In this document: positions 16,583 to 26,057 of the stretch, one piece after another
Numbering within the stretch: position 1 is the stretch's first letter
Layout: each line of letters starts with the position of its first letter
Origin: Granulosicoccus sp045106195
Lineage (GTDB): Bacteria; Pseudomonadota; Gammaproteobacteria; Granulosicoccales; Granulosicoccaceae
Direction: 5' to 3'
Length of the DNA stretch: 64,000 bases
Assembly (NCBI GenBank): GCA_045106195.1
Contig: JBGCEH010000018.1
Coordinates: 5,975 to 69,974, forward strand
Position numbers and translations under genes: made by a program
The notes under the pieces: model-generated
What the model was told of the DNA's origin: nothing
Databases searched by the model: none
The model's input: the letters and a program-made list of their open reading frames with translations, nothing else

Positions 16583-16837
16583 TTAGCGGCGCTCGTAGTG
16601 TGTTCGATCGAACGGCCAGGATTCGACAAACCAGGCCGACACCGCATTCAATAGTAATTTATCAAACACGGAACGGCTGGCGATAACCCATGATTTCACA
16701 CAGGCATCGTAGTCAGCTTTTGTTGTTCGATAGATGTAAACAGCGCCAGTGATTTCTTCTCCATCAAGCACCGAGTAGGTCGGTCCCTGTTTCAGGGCAA
16801 AATCGTGCAGATGATCTCCGCGGATTAGTCGCCTAAA
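16583..16837 (-). pseudogene. GNAT acetyltransferase C-terminal remnant
   Basis: On the minus strand a frame open from 16837 to the TAA at 16583-16585 reads RGDHLHDFALKQGPTYSVLDG, then EITGAVYIYRTTKADYDACVKSWV and NAVSAWFVESWPF. These are the substrate-side strands and the C-terminal helix of a GNAT-like protein family that I recognise by its ALE-VYIYP-SWV pattern. The N-terminal half is absent, and the frame ends at an upstream stop (16838-16840). It has no credible start, so a truncated gene is the best reading. Confidence 0.5.
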
Positions 16838-16914
16838 TTACCATTACATGTCAGTTATTTTGAGAGTATTGTCACAGTATTCGAAATGCGCGAACTTATT
16901 GAGGACGTCGGCCC

Positions 16915-19900
16915 ATGTTTTCGAAACTGCAAAGTGCGCTAAGTGCTCTGGCTACTGTGATTGTTGCGTTTGCTTTGTCGCTGCCGCTTTCCCCGGCAGT
17001 CATGAGTGCTCCTGTTCCTGTAGCGCCTTTTCTCAACAATGTATTTCCTCAAAAACTGCCGACACCAGAAGGATTTTCACAGCGCAGTTACTTCCCGTCA
17101 GTGACTTTTGTCGAGCCACTGAGAATTGTTGAACATCCAGTAAGCGATGATTTGATGATTCTTGGCAAAGACGGTCTTGGCTTTCTCATCACGAATCAGG
17201 AAGGTGCATCCGACAAGCGCCTGTTTCTCGATCTGCGTCCAATCATGGCGGGTAATCCTGAACTGGGTGAAGGAGGTATTTCGGATCTTGCTTTTCATCC
17301 GGCATTTGGTCAGGCAGGGCACCCCGGTGAGCACAGTGTGTTCATCTCGTATTGGTGGTCGCCTGATCATAGTGGCACATTTAATATTTCTGATGGCATC
17401 GACGGCTATAACCGTGTTTCACGCTTTAAGGTGGTGAACGATCAGGTGGATCTGCAATCGGAACAAGTCCTGATCAACCAGTACGACAGAGAATACTGGC
17501 ACCTTGCAATGGATATGGTCTTCGGGCCAGATGGTTTTCTTTACATAGCGGTAGGCGATGAAACCCCGACCACCTGCTGCGATAGAGCCGATTCGACGCA
17601 ACGACTTGATGGTGGACTGTGGGGCGGTATACTGCGCATCGATATCGACAATGATCCTGCGAAAAGTCACCCCATTCGAAGACAGCCTCGCCACCCGACT
17701 GTCAATCCAAGGAGCAATGGATCTCATTGGCCTGACTCCTACTCACAGGGCTATTCAATACCCAACGACAATCCGTTTCTGGCAAGCGATGGCAGTGTGC
17801 TGGAAGAGTTTTACAGTATCGGTTTAAGGCACCCTTGGACGATATCCATTGACGAGCAGACAGGCGATGTCTGGGCAGCTGATGTCGGCCGTTTCAAGCG
17901 TGAGGAAGTCAATCGTATCGATAAAGGTGACAACAACGGCTGGCCTTTTCGTGAGGGAACTATTTCGGGCCCGAACCGCCAACCGTCATCGATCTTCGGG
18001 GTATTGAAAGAACCTGTGTGGGATTACGATCATACGATGGGTAAATCCGTCATCGGCGCAGGCGTATATCGAGGCTCACGATATCCGCAGCTCAATGGCA
18101 GCTATGTTTTCTCCGATTTTCTCGGGGGGCAGCTATGGAGTGCTATTCCTGACGGCGATAGCTATCGCGTCGAACAGGTAGGCAATATTGCCAGCGGCTG
18201 GAACAAGGGCACCAGCGGGTACTTGCTAGACCGAAAAGGCAGCATCCTGATGACCCGCTCAAAAGGAGCACAGAACGACGGAGGTACGATTGATATTCTG
18301 GTACAGGATTTCGATTCATCGACAGATAAAGCGTTGCCGCTGACGCTCTCACAAACCGGAGCGTTCAGTGATCTATCTGATCAGCAGGCTATCGCCTCAT
18401 GCGTTGAATACGAGCTGAATGCGCCTTTCTGGTCAGATGACGCATTGAAGTCTCGGTGGATGTGTTTGCCTAACAACGGCTCGCATAATACGGCTAACGA
18501 ACAAATCGGCTTTTCGACGGATGGTCCCTGGTCATTTCCAGTGGGCACCGTTTTCATCAAACACTTTGATGTCGAAACTGAGGTCGGTGAACCTGGCAGT
18601 GTGCAGCCTGTAGAAACCCGGTTTATTGTCATCGGAACTGATGGTCCGTATGGCGTGACATATCGATGGAACGAACAAGGAACCGACGCCACGCTGGTGG
18701 GCCCGGATGGTGAAACCGTGCCCTTCGTACAAACACACGATGGGCAATCCGTGCAGCGCGCATGGCAATACCCGTCGCAGAACGATTGCGAAACCTGTCA
18801 TTTGAGTCCGGCAGGACCGGCACTGGGACTAAATGCCAGACAGCTTAATAAGGATCACACCTACGCGGCAGATTCGATGACGAGAAATCAACTTGCGTAT
18901 TTTGACCAACTGAACTTGTTTGCCGGTAACCCGGATATTGCCAATCTTGTGCCCGTTATTGCCACACTGGCAGATCCACACGATAGCAGTGCCTCGCTGG
19001 ATAGGCGGGCCCGAAGTTATCTGGATGCCAATTGTGGCTATTGCCATCAGCCCGGTGGTGTGCGTGCGTTGTTCGATGCCCGATACAACGCACCTACTGA
19101 TACACAAGGGCCGGTCAATGCTACCCTGTTGGAGGACTATGGCGTGCCCAACGCGCTTGTGGTCACGCCGGGCAAACCAGACAAATCCATCGCCTATCTG
19201 CGCGCAAACTCACTGGGTGATCTTGCCATGCCTCCGGTAGCCAAAGGTGTAGTGGACAGTCGCGGTGTGGCACTACTGGAAGAGTGGATTCTGGATTTGG
19301 GGGATGGCGAGCCAGGCGCTGAATGTGATGTTGAAGATGCACAGAATCAAACCGTGCTGCAACCCAATGAATGGGCGCAACTCTCCATACCCTGCGTTTT
19401 ACCTTTTGGCGCTACTCTGGCAAGCACGTTCGGTGATGATGTTCCCGGTATCTATGGCATAAACTGGGTTGCCTACCTGTGGGATCCTGACAGTACGCCC
19501 GCAAATTATGTCCGGATTGAACTGACAGACACCTTGCATCCTGGCCAGGGTTTCTGGATGATCCAGAAAAGTGACGATCCGCAAATTCTTCGCCTGCCGG
19601 ACGGGAGTCAACCCGTAACGGCAGAAATCGCCCATGGCGACCAGTGCATTCATGAACGAGGATGTACATCTCTGACTTTGTCAGCAAAAGATCAGACTGC
19701 GGGGGTCTGGAATTTTGTGGGAAATCCGTTACCCACTGAACTCCCGGTGTCAGTTGACCAACTTCGTATCACGACTGAAGACGGCAACTGTTATGCAGGT
19801 TGCTCCCTGGATGATGCCTGGGAACACAATGTTGTCTACCGGGAGTTGTACCATTTACGTAACGGTGCGTATGTTCAATTAGGTGGCAACAATAGCTTGA

Positions 19901-19980
19901 ATGCGTTTGAAGGTTATTGGCTTTTCGGCGTATCAGGTTCCTCTCGTAACGCACCGGCCCTTTTGTTCCCTGTACCCTGA
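16915..19980 (+). CDS. PQQ-dependent sugar dehydrogenase fused to a dihaem cytochrome c region and a C-terminal module
   Basis: A 1021-residue exported protein. Signal peptide about 1-32. Residues about 40-450 form a glucose/sorbosone dehydrogenase-type six-bladed propeller: GEGGISDLAFHPAFG, DMVFGPDGFLYIAVGDE, YSIGLRHPWTISID and FRE segments hold PQQ in the GSDH family. Residues about 470-790 match the cytochrome-like region with AxFxDxxxxxxxxxVxYELNxPFWSDxAxKxRW, and CETCH (625-629) and CGYCH (707-711) bind haem c. The last about 200 residues repeat a WVAYLWDP...GQGFWMI / NFVGNPLP...EGYWLF pattern, perhaps two beta modules. It would oxidise a sugar or alcohol in the periplasm and pass electrons to its own haems. 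The start follows GAGG. Confidence 0.85.
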   Translation: MFSKLQSALSALATVIVAFALSLPLSPAVMSAPVPVAPFLNNVFPQKLPTPEGFSQRSYFPSVTFVEPLRIVEHPVSDDLMILGKDGLGFLITNQEGASDKRLFLDLRPIMAGNPELGEGGISDLAFHPAFGQAGHPGEHSVFISYWWSPDHSGTFNISDGIDGYNRVSRFKVVNDQVDLQSEQVLINQYDREYWHLAMDMVFGPDGFLYIAVGDETPTTCCDRADSTQRLDGGLWGGILRIDIDNDPAKSHPIRRQPRHPTVNPRSNGSHWPDSYSQGYSIPNDNPFLASDGSVLEEFYSIGLRHPWTISIDEQTGDVWAADVGRFKREEVNRIDKGDNNGWPFREGTISGPNRQPSSIFGVLKEPVWDYDHTMGKSVIGAGVYRGSRYPQLNGSYVFSDFLGGQLWSAIPDGDSYRVEQVGNIASGWNKGTSGYLLDRKGSILMTRSKGAQNDGGTIDILVQDFDSSTDKALPLTLSQTGAFSDLSDQQAIASCVEYELNAPFWSDDALKSRWMCLPNNGSHNTANEQIGFSTDGPWSFPVGTVFIKHFDVETEVGEPGSVQPVETRFIVIGTDGPYGVTYRWNEQGTDATLVGPDGETVPFVQTHDGQSVQRAWQYPSQNDCETCHLSPAGPALGLNARQLNKDHTYAADSMTRNQLAYFDQLNLFAGNPDIANLVPVIATLADPHDSSASLDRRARSYLDANCGYCHQPGGVRALFDARYNAPTDTQGPVNATLLEDYGVPNALVVTPGKPDKSIAYLRANSLGDLAMPPVAKGVVDSRGVALLEEWILDLGDGEPGAECDVEDAQNQTVLQPNEWAQLSIPCVLPFGATLASTFGDDVPGIYGINWVAYLWDPDSTPANYVRIELTDTLHPGQGFWMIQKSDDPQILRLPDGSQPVTAEIAHGDQCIHERGCTSLTLSAKDQTAGVWNFVGNPLPTELPVSVDQLRITTEDGNCYAGCSLDDAWEHNVVYRELYHLRNGAYVQLGGNNSLNAFEGYWLFGVSGSSRNAPALLFPVP

Positions 19981-20322
19981 TAGCCAGGTTATTCCATTGA
20001 TGAAAAAACGTTATTCTGAGAGATTGTCAGAAGCAATCCGCTTGAGGTACATGTGACGTCGAAGACAGGTGAATTACCCGATGAGTACTGGCTCTCGTAT
20101 ATTTGTAAATCGTCTAACTGAATGGCGGTTTTCTTATCAGAAGATTAAGGCCAGTCAAATTCATCTGCACAGCAACGTTTCAATAGTGGGCTTGTGCAGA
20201 AACGAAGGCTTTTGTTCCAGTAATTCTTCTTGAAGTTCCAAACCTGCTCAAACCTGGCCAGATCGGTCGGTCGCACTGCTGCCCCCCGTTAGTTCGTAGC
20301 GAGACGCTGCGCCTTTAACTGG
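19981..20322. other. Gene-free stretch after the PQQ dehydrogenase
   Basis: A 342-bp stretch between convergent genes. The only frame of note starts with ATG at 20081 and runs 50 codons to TGA at 20231-20233; its product resembles nothing I know and codon use is not distinctive. No clear terminator hairpin is visible. Confidence 0.4.
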
Positions 20323-20823
20323 TCACAATGACATCTTGTTCAGAGACAGCTGGCGTGAGCGAACATAGGTCTGTTGAATAATCCAGGCATCATGACTTGC
20401 TCGGTGACGGGTGACACCGAGCTCCTGGATCATCTGTTGTTTGATGTCATCCCAGATTGAGAACTGGTTTTCACTCATAATCTGTTCAATCGGACTGAGG
20501 GCAAACAGCATTGGTATCCGGGCGGCGGAGAATAGCCTGGTAAGCCAGGGCTTGTCTACAACCCATCCGTCAGAATAAGTCTGTTGTGCATTGAGCAAGG
20601 TGTTAATTCGATGAGCTACCTCTTCGATCGGGCGGCCGTGTTGGCATAACGTCTTGCGCGTAATACCGTGAATCTGTTCAGCGTCTTTATCCCAGTGAAT
20701 CCAGTCGGGCTCTGGGCGTATTAGCATACTGTGTCGTCCACCATCGGCAAGTGCAACTCCGACCTCAATGGGATAGCTGTCAGCTTGAAGGCCGGAAGCC
20801 TCTATATCGACAATGATTATCAT
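20323..20823 (-). CDS. DnaQ-like 3'-5' exonuclease (DEDDh)
   Basis: A 166-residue exonuclease-domain protein. The ExoI motif is VDIEASG with Asp6 and Glu8; the ExoII region includes an Asp near 85-90 (YSDGWVVD), and ExoIII is HRASHD, with His140 five residues before Asp145. EQIHGIT near 49-55 is the usual segment after the first strand. The size is that of a bare nuclease domain, so it could act in DNA or RNA trimming. It stands alone, divergent from a remnant-bearing region, with no operon partner. Confidence 0.85.
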   Translation of the reverse strand: MIIIVDIEASGLQADSYPIEVGVALADGGRHSMLIRPEPDWIHWDKDAEQIHGITRKTLCQHGRPIEEVAHRINTLLNAQQTYSDGWVVDKPWLTRLFSAARIPMLFALSPIEQIMSENQFSIWDDIKQQMIQELGVTRHRASHDAWIIQQTYVRSRQLSLNKMSL

Positions 20824-21580
20824 CCAGCCTTGATGCCTTTGAGAGAAAATTGAATCACCAGACCGGTTATCGGCAATCGTCTGGGCAAATTCACGGCAGG
20901 ATTGCGTTTACATTCCCGTATCAATAACTAGTGCAGGCCGGGCGGCAAAGTTGACGTTCCTAACTTTGCTACCCTTGCAGATCACTCCTGAAACCCCGCA
21001 AATGAATCTAGATGATGATCTATTAAATCACTTCAAGCCTCGGGTTAATCTTTTCGCCTTGATCTGATACTTCTGTGTGAATTTATAATGTTGGTAGTTC
21101 CGGCAATGACTGACCAAACTACTTCTCTGATAAACCATTGAGTTCTCCGCAGAGCGTCTTAGATTTAGCGCGCTCCGGGTTTGCGCCCATTGAAGAAATG
21201 ACGAGATACACTTTTCCAGAGCAGAGAAGGAGAAGCCGAAGATGCCTGCCAGCACAGTCAGCCACACACTTAGCCATATGCTATCAAGGAGGCGCGCAAT
21301 GTACTCAGGGTTGTGCCAGATTTCATAAAATCGAAAGTCCATGTAGGCTGTAAATTGTGTGAAGGGAGGTCTATAAAAAAGGTTAACCCGGATCCTGGAT
21401 GCGCAATGGGCATGCCAGTGAATTGTCGAATCAAAGATTGTCGCCAAGAAGCATCATGGAAGCTGGTTTTTAGCGCAGCTGTTCACTGGTGACACGCGAT
21501 TGATGCTTTTTATAGTTTCTCAATAAGTTTTCGTATCGCTGAGGCTATCCTTTGTCTGACGCATGTCAGGCGTACTTTAG
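20824..21580. other. 757-bp region with no intact gene
   Basis: Apart from the permease remnant listed separately (21220-21342), nothing is supported. A minus-strand frame of 139 codons (21028-21447) covers the remnant, but its flanks do not look like protein. The region is AT-rich near both ends. Confidence 0.5.
21220..21342 (-). pseudogene. Amino-acid ABC permease N-terminal remnant
   Basis: From an ATG at 21342 the minus strand reads MDFRFYEIWHNPEYIARLLD, then IWLSVWLTVLAGIFGFSFSAL, the N-terminal segment of HisM/ArtQ-type amino-acid ABC permeases (MDFxxxxxxxPxLLxGxxxTLxLTxxAxxxGxxLG). After about 40 residues the similarity ends abruptly. No ATPase, binding protein or rest of the permease is nearby, so this is debris of a lost importer. 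Confidence 0.55.
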
Positions 21581-22474
21581 TCAGGTGTTGTCTGCAAGAC
21601 ATTTGACCAGTGCGCGCTTTACCGTAGTTCTACCACTTGAGTCGTCAAAGGCCGCATAAAAGCGTGACTCCATTGACCACTCCTGCGGTTTGATGGCTCG
21701 CATCACACCTTTGCTCGAATGTTGTGCACCTTTATGCGATGGCAGGAATCCAACATACGCGCCAGATAGAAGCATGATTTCCTGAGCTTCCATATTCGAC
21801 ACGATGGCGCTTGTGCCCACTGCGCCCAGTCGGTAGACGTCGTCAAAGTAGTGATAGCTTCTGACCGAGAAACGTGCGCCGTGAAAGACTGCCCGTGTTA
21901 TGTCATTGTCGTCCAGTTCGAACCAGGGGTGTGCTGAACTGCAATAGAGATGATGCGTTTCAACGGTCAGTGTGCGGTAAGTTATCGTGGGTGATTGCTG
22001 TTTCGACGGGCCGACAATCACATCTCGACGTCCGTCGATAATCGCACGTTGCAGCTCGTCATAAGGCATTATCTCCAGGTCAATTGTTACGTTAGGGTAG
22101 GCATTGACAAACCTTGCGATGGCTGCGGGAACGTCTAGATTGGTGTTAGTGGCAACCGTGTCGATAATACCCAGACGCAACCGCTCTGTATCGCGCCCGT
22201 GAACACGTCCCATCTTGGCTTGAAATCCTTCGATTGAACGAAATAGCTCAAGAGCTGCATGATGGGTTTCTTCACCCGTTGCGGTAAGTCGGAAACCACG
22301 TCGGCCTCGCTCACAGAGTTTGGTGCCAAGCGCTGACTCCAGGCTCGCCATGTGGGTGCTTAATGTGGACTGAGCCATGTTCAGCGCGAGTTGTGCGTTT
22401 CTGAACCCATTGCAATCAACAATGGTGCAGAAGATACGCAATAGACGAAGGTCAATGTCGGTCAGACGGCGCAT
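21581..22474 (-). CDS. LysR-family transcriptional regulator
   Basis: A 297-residue LysR protein. The HTH region reads RIFCTIVDCNGFRNAQLALNMAQSTLSTHMASLE, then RGRRGFRLTATGEE; the effector domain begins near residue 95 (ERLRLGIID). Length is normal. It is divergent from the ABC importer operon beginning at 22584, with 109 bp between starts, so local activation or repression of that operon is likely. No effector can be read from sequence. Confidence 0.92.
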   Translation of the reverse strand: MRRLTDIDLRLLRIFCTIVDCNGFRNAQLALNMAQSTLSTHMASLESALGTKLCERGRRGFRLTATGEETHHAALELFRSIEGFQAKMGRVHGRDTERLRLGIIDTVATNTNLDVPAAIARFVNAYPNVTIDLEIMPYDELQRAIIDGRRDVIVGPSKQQSPTITYRTLTVETHHLYCSSAHPWFELDDNDITRAVFHGARFSVRSYHYFDDVYRLGAVGTSAIVSNMEAQEIMLLSGAYVGFLPSHKGAQHSSKGVMRAIKPQEWSMESRFYAAFDDSSGRTTVKRALVKCLADNT

Positions 22475-22583
22475 GAAATCAGTTTATGAATTCTCGATGT
22501 AAAGTATCCGATATTAATAGTGTTTCTGGCAAGCACTGAGGCGTAGGATTTAAGTCTCTCCCATTCATCGAGAAAGATTGATC

Positions 22584-23585
22584 ATGAACACTGCCCGATT
22601 TCTCTTCAGGCTGGCGCTTTTCAGCGTTGTCACGTCAAGTACTGTTTTCGGCCAGGACAGCATTCGTGTGCTGGCTCCTACCTGGGTTGGCTTCGCCCCC
22701 GCACTTGTTGCAGCCGATCTGGGCTACTACGAGGAAGAAGGGCTAGAGGTGGACTTTCGCTTTGAAGATGATCGCGCTAATGTGCTGGCGGCGATGGAGC
22801 GAGGAGATATTGATGCGGATATGCGCACAGTGGGTGAGCATCAGGGTGCGCCACGCACTGATGAGACACCAGGCATTATCATCGGCACCATAGACCTGTC
22901 TTTGGGCGGCGATGGGATAGTCGTGGATGGAAGTATCAGTTCGGTAGCCGACCTGAAAGGCAAGCTGGTAGCGATTGAACCGAACATTCCCGCGCGCCTT
23001 TTACTGCAAATGGAATTAAAGAAAGCAGGGCTGTCGCTTGATGACGTCGAGCTGCGTGAGATTGCGACTGCGGATACCATTGCTGTTTTGTCTGATGATT
23101 CGATCAGTGCTGTCGGCACCTATGAGCCATTTCTTTCACAAGCGCTCACCGCCGTGGCTGAGCGTAACCCGAAAATTCTTGTGTCTTCCAAAAATGAGCC
23201 GGACCTGATCATCGATATCATCACTGCGCGAGAGGACGACCTGGCTGCAAACCCCGAAAAATACGCAAAGTTCCTGCGCGGTATTTATCGAGCGGTTGAT
23301 TACTTCGAACAAGACCCTAAGGGCTTTGCCACACTTGCAGCCCCGCATTATGGATTGAGTGCTTCAGAGGTCACAGAGATTATCGATACGTCATTGGCGT
23401 ATACTACTTTTGAGCAATCCGTGGAATTTCTGGGAACGCCTGATGCGCCCGGCACGTTGTACGGTTTTTTTGATCAAATCATGGAACTCAACCTCGAGTT
23501 TGGTGCTGCAGAGCTCGCACTGGAAGCTGATAAGGAAATCGATACAAGCGTACTCACGGGTCTGTTTGATAGTGCAAAGCGTTAG
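22584..23585 (+). CDS. ABC importer periplasmic binding protein (NMT1/SsuA family)
   Basis: A 333-residue exported protein; the ATG at 22584 is chosen over the TTG two codons earlier. The signal peptide covers about 1-23 (ending in VFGQ). The mature start SIRVLAPTWVGFAPALVAADLGYYEEEGLEVDF is the NMT1-family opening, in which the WxG...A loop contacts the solute. ADLKGKLVAIEPNIPARLLL and YEPFLS later are also typical. Relatives bind taurine, sulfonates, urea-like compounds or pyrimidines, so the substrate is open. The next genes encode permease and ATPase, two SDRs and a CE4 deacylase. Confidence 0.9.
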   Translation: MNTARFLFRLALFSVVTSSTVFGQDSIRVLAPTWVGFAPALVAADLGYYEEEGLEVDFRFEDDRANVLAAMERGDIDADMRTVGEHQGAPRTDETPGIIIGTIDLSLGGDGIVVDGSISSVADLKGKLVAIEPNIPARLLLQMELKKAGLSLDDVELREIATADTIAVLSDDSISAVGTYEPFLSQALTAVAERNPKILVSSKNEPDLIIDIITAREDDLAANPEKYAKFLRGIYRAVDYFEQDPKGFATLAAPHYGLSASEVTEIIDTSLAYTTFEQSVEFLGTPDAPGTLYGFFDQIMELNLEFGAAELALEADKEIDTSVLTGLFDSAKR

Positions 23586-23751
23586 GCGAGAACTCATCTG
23601 GCCTGTTTGGATTCTTGACTGGTAGCGCGGAAGCTTGGCCTGCGCTCATGTCAAAAGACGCATCACAACAGATGATGTCAGTGAATCAACGTGCGAGCGC
23701 AGGCGGTGAAAGGTCTGGTAATGGCAACGTCAAGTTATTGAGGTCAGTCAT

Positions 23752-24507
23752 ATGAGACCCGCCGCAAAGGCTGCAATAGGTGCAGCATCAGTCATCACCT
23801 TGTTTGTTATCTGGGAATTGGTAGCACGCGTGGGTGCAACCTCACCTAAATTCCTGCCCGCGCCCAGTCTTGTCGCAGTGACTCTCTGGCGTATGCTTAC
23901 TGAGCAACAGCTTTTATGGCATGCGGGTGTATCTACACTGCGTGTCTGGTCGGCGTTTCTGTTAGCCTCGATAATGGCAATACCAATTGGTTTGCTAATG
24001 GGAAGTTTTCGTGTTGTCGGCGCTGCCCTTGAACCGGTTATTGATTTTATTCGATATTTACCTGTTCCGGCGTTGGTCCCATTGTCCATTATCTGGTTTG
24101 GTGTCGGGGAGGAGACCAAGATATTCCTTCTCTGGTTAGGCACATTTTTTCAGTTGGTATTGTTGGTAGCTGATGACGTACGACGTGTGCCACACGAGTA
24201 CCAGGAAATTGCTGCCACGCTCGGAGCGCCTCGCTGGCGCCGCTTGTTTGATGTATCAATGCCGGCCATGTTACCGACGTTGGTAGACAACATGCGGATC
24301 ACTCTTGGCTGGTGCTGGACGTATCTGATCATTGCCGAGATTGTTGCGGCAAACAGCGGTCTGGGATTTGTCATCTGGCAGGCTCGTCGATATTTTAAAA
24401 CGCCGGAAGTCATGGCAGGTGTTCTGGTTATTGGCCTGATTGGCTTGTTAACCGATCAGGTTGTGCGTGCCTTGCATCGTCGACGGTTTGCCTACCTTGT
24501 GCCTTAG
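23752..24507 (+). CDS. ABC importer permease (SsuC/TauC type)
   Basis: A 251-residue inner-membrane protein with about six membrane segments. It contains the binding-protein-dependent permease signature with an EAA-like loop (ATLGAPRWRRLFDVSMPAMLPTLVDNMRITLG), which meets the ATPase. GAGG lies about eight bases upstream of the ATG. A 166-bp gap separates it from the binding-protein gene; no gene is visible there. It pairs with the neighbouring ATPase and probably works as a homodimer. Confidence 0.93.
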   Translation: MRPAAKAAIGAASVITLFVIWELVARVGATSPKFLPAPSLVAVTLWRMLTEQQLLWHAGVSTLRVWSAFLLASIMAIPIGLLMGSFRVVGAALEPVIDFIRYLPVPALVPLSIIWFGVGEETKIFLLWLGTFFQLVLLVADDVRRVPHEYQEIAATLGAPRWRRLFDVSMPAMLPTLVDNMRITLGWCWTYLIIAEIVAANSGLGFVIWQARRYFKTPEVMAGVLVIGLIGLLTDQVVRALHRRRFAYLVP

Positions 24508-24531
24508 TCTTAACAGTCTGATGAATCAATC

Positions 24532-25305
24532 ATGAGCTATCTACAATTCGACCAGGTGGCCAAGACGTATGATGACGGTACTGAAGCCGTTGCGCCATTT
24601 TCGTTCGATGTTGCTGAAGGAGAGCTGATTGCGTTTCTCGGGCCGTCCGGATGCGGCAAGACCACGCTTATGCGCATGGTAGGCGGTCTGGAGAAAATCA
24701 GTGCTGGCCGAATTCTGCTGCGTGACGCGGTGTTGGACAAACCGGATCGACGTCGCGGCATGGTATTTCAATCCTACTCTTCATTTCCCTGGTTAACGGT
24801 TGCTGGCAATGTGGCGTATGGAATGCGCTATCGAGGTGATATGAGCGTTGAGGAAAAGGCAAAACGCGCTCGACACTATCTGGGTGTCGTGGGTCTGACT
24901 GATTTTGCAAACCATTGGCCTGACAGGCTATCCGGAGGTATGCGACAACGCGTGGCGATTGCCAGAACCCTGGCTGCCGGATCAGAAATTCTCTTGATGG
25001 ATGAGCCTTTTGGTGCTCTGGATGCACAGCGTCGAGAAGCCCTACAGCTGGAACTGCGTCGATTGCAACAGGAAGAGGCCCGAACCATCATTTTTGTAAC
25101 CCACGACGTCGAAGAGGCTGTCTTTCTGGCTGATCGTGTGGTGGTGTTCACACGCCGTCCGGCACGTTTGCTGGCAGAAGTGAATATTTCAAATCGACTC
25201 AGTGGTCAAAGAACACTGGCAATGCGGGACAGTGCAGAGTTCTTTGCTCTGCGTACTGAGCTATTGGCGCATGTGCGTTCAACGGCAGAAGAGGAACATG
25301 CATGA
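24532..25305 (+). CDS. ABC importer ATPase (SsuB/TauB type)
   Basis: A 257-residue ATPase with Walker A GPSGCGKTT (about residues 37-45), Q-loop MVFQSYSSFPWLT, signature LSGGMRQRVAIAR, Walker B EILLMDEPFGALDA and H-loop FVTHDVEEA. These are the features of nitrate/sulfonate/taurine-type importers. Its stop overlaps the first SDR start (ATGA at 25302), which ties transport to that enzyme. Confidence 0.95.
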   Translation: MSYLQFDQVAKTYDDGTEAVAPFSFDVAEGELIAFLGPSGCGKTTLMRMVGGLEKISAGRILLRDAVLDKPDRRRGMVFQSYSSFPWLTVAGNVAYGMRYRGDMSVEEKAKRARHYLGVVGLTDFANHWPDRLSGGMRQRVAIARTLAAGSEILLMDEPFGALDAQRREALQLELRRLQQEEARTIIFVTHDVEEAVFLADRVVVFTRRPARLLAEVNISNRLSGQRTLAMRDSAEFFALRTELLAHVRSTAEEEHA

Positions 25306-26057
25306 AGGGTATTGACGGTAGTGTTGCGTTGATCACCGGAGCCAGTCGCGGTATTGGTCAGGCCATTGCAACTGCGTTACACAATTGCGGTGCCAGAGTA
25401 CATGTGCTCGCGGAAGATGAAGGTGTGGCAACGACAGCTGCGGCTTTGGGTGCAACACCGCACCGTGTTGATATCACTGACGAAAGATTGGTAGAACGCG
25501 CGATGAACGCTATTGGTCCGGTAGATATACTTGTCAACAATGCGGGTCTGGAAAGGCTGACACCGATTGAAGATAGCAGTAGTGAATCACTAGCTGTATT
25601 CCGGCGTATTATTGATATCAACCTTGTGGGTACCAGCATCGTCACGACGCATGCACTCATTTCGATGCCCGATGGTGCGCGTATTGTTAACACAGCGTCT
25701 GTCTGGGGACGTGTTGCCGAACCCTTGTTCGGAGCCTATGTTGCGTCCAAGCACGGTGTCATCGGTTTGACCAAGACGTGGGCAAAAGAATTGGGTCCGC
25801 GAGGTATACGGGTTAACGCCGTTGCCCCCGGTTGGGTCAGAACCGATGCGTCAGTGCGCTCGGCACGCAGTCTTGCCGTGCGACAGGGTTGTTCGGAAGG
25901 GGCGATAATAGACGCCGTTTCCGCTGGGCAGGCTTTACCCGGGGGGTTGATGGAACCGCATGATATTGTTGGCGCGTACGTGTATCTCGCCTCTGATCTG
26001 TCGGTCAATATCACCGGGCAGACGTTAGGTATCGATCGTGGAGAAGCCCCTTGGTAA
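25302..26057 (+). CDS. Short-chain dehydrogenase/reductase (first of two)
   Basis: A 251-residue classical SDR: GASRGIGQA at about 13-21, NNAGLE near 80, TASVWG and YVASKHG (Tyr-Lys pair), and a C-terminal ITGQTLGIDRGEAPW typical of FabG-like enzymes. It starts inside the ATPase stop and ends inside the next SDR, so three genes are translationally coupled. It would oxidise or reduce an imported compound with NAD(P). It differs in sequence from the next SDR, so this is not a recent duplication. Confidence 0.93.
   Translation: MKGIDGSVALITGASRGIGQAIATALHNCGARVHVLAEDEGVATTAAALGATPHRVDITDERLVERAMNAIGPVDILVNNAGLERLTPIEDSSSESLAVFRRIIDINLVGTSIVTTHALISMPDGARIVNTASVWGRVAEPLFGAYVASKHGVIGLTKTWAKELGPRGIRVNAVAPGWVRTDASVRSARSLAVRQGCSEGAIIDAVSAGQALPGGLMEPHDIVGAYVYLASDLSVNITGQTLGIDRGEAPW

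Noticed and set aside
21028..21447. 139-codon minus-strand frame as an intact membrane protein
   Set aside because: Only about 40 residues resemble an amino-acid ABC permease; flanking parts do not, so it is listed as a remnant.
22475..22583. Guanidine or other ykkC-type riboswitch before the 22584 importer
   Set aside because: Only 109 bp between divergent starts and no conserved ACG-rich loops seen.
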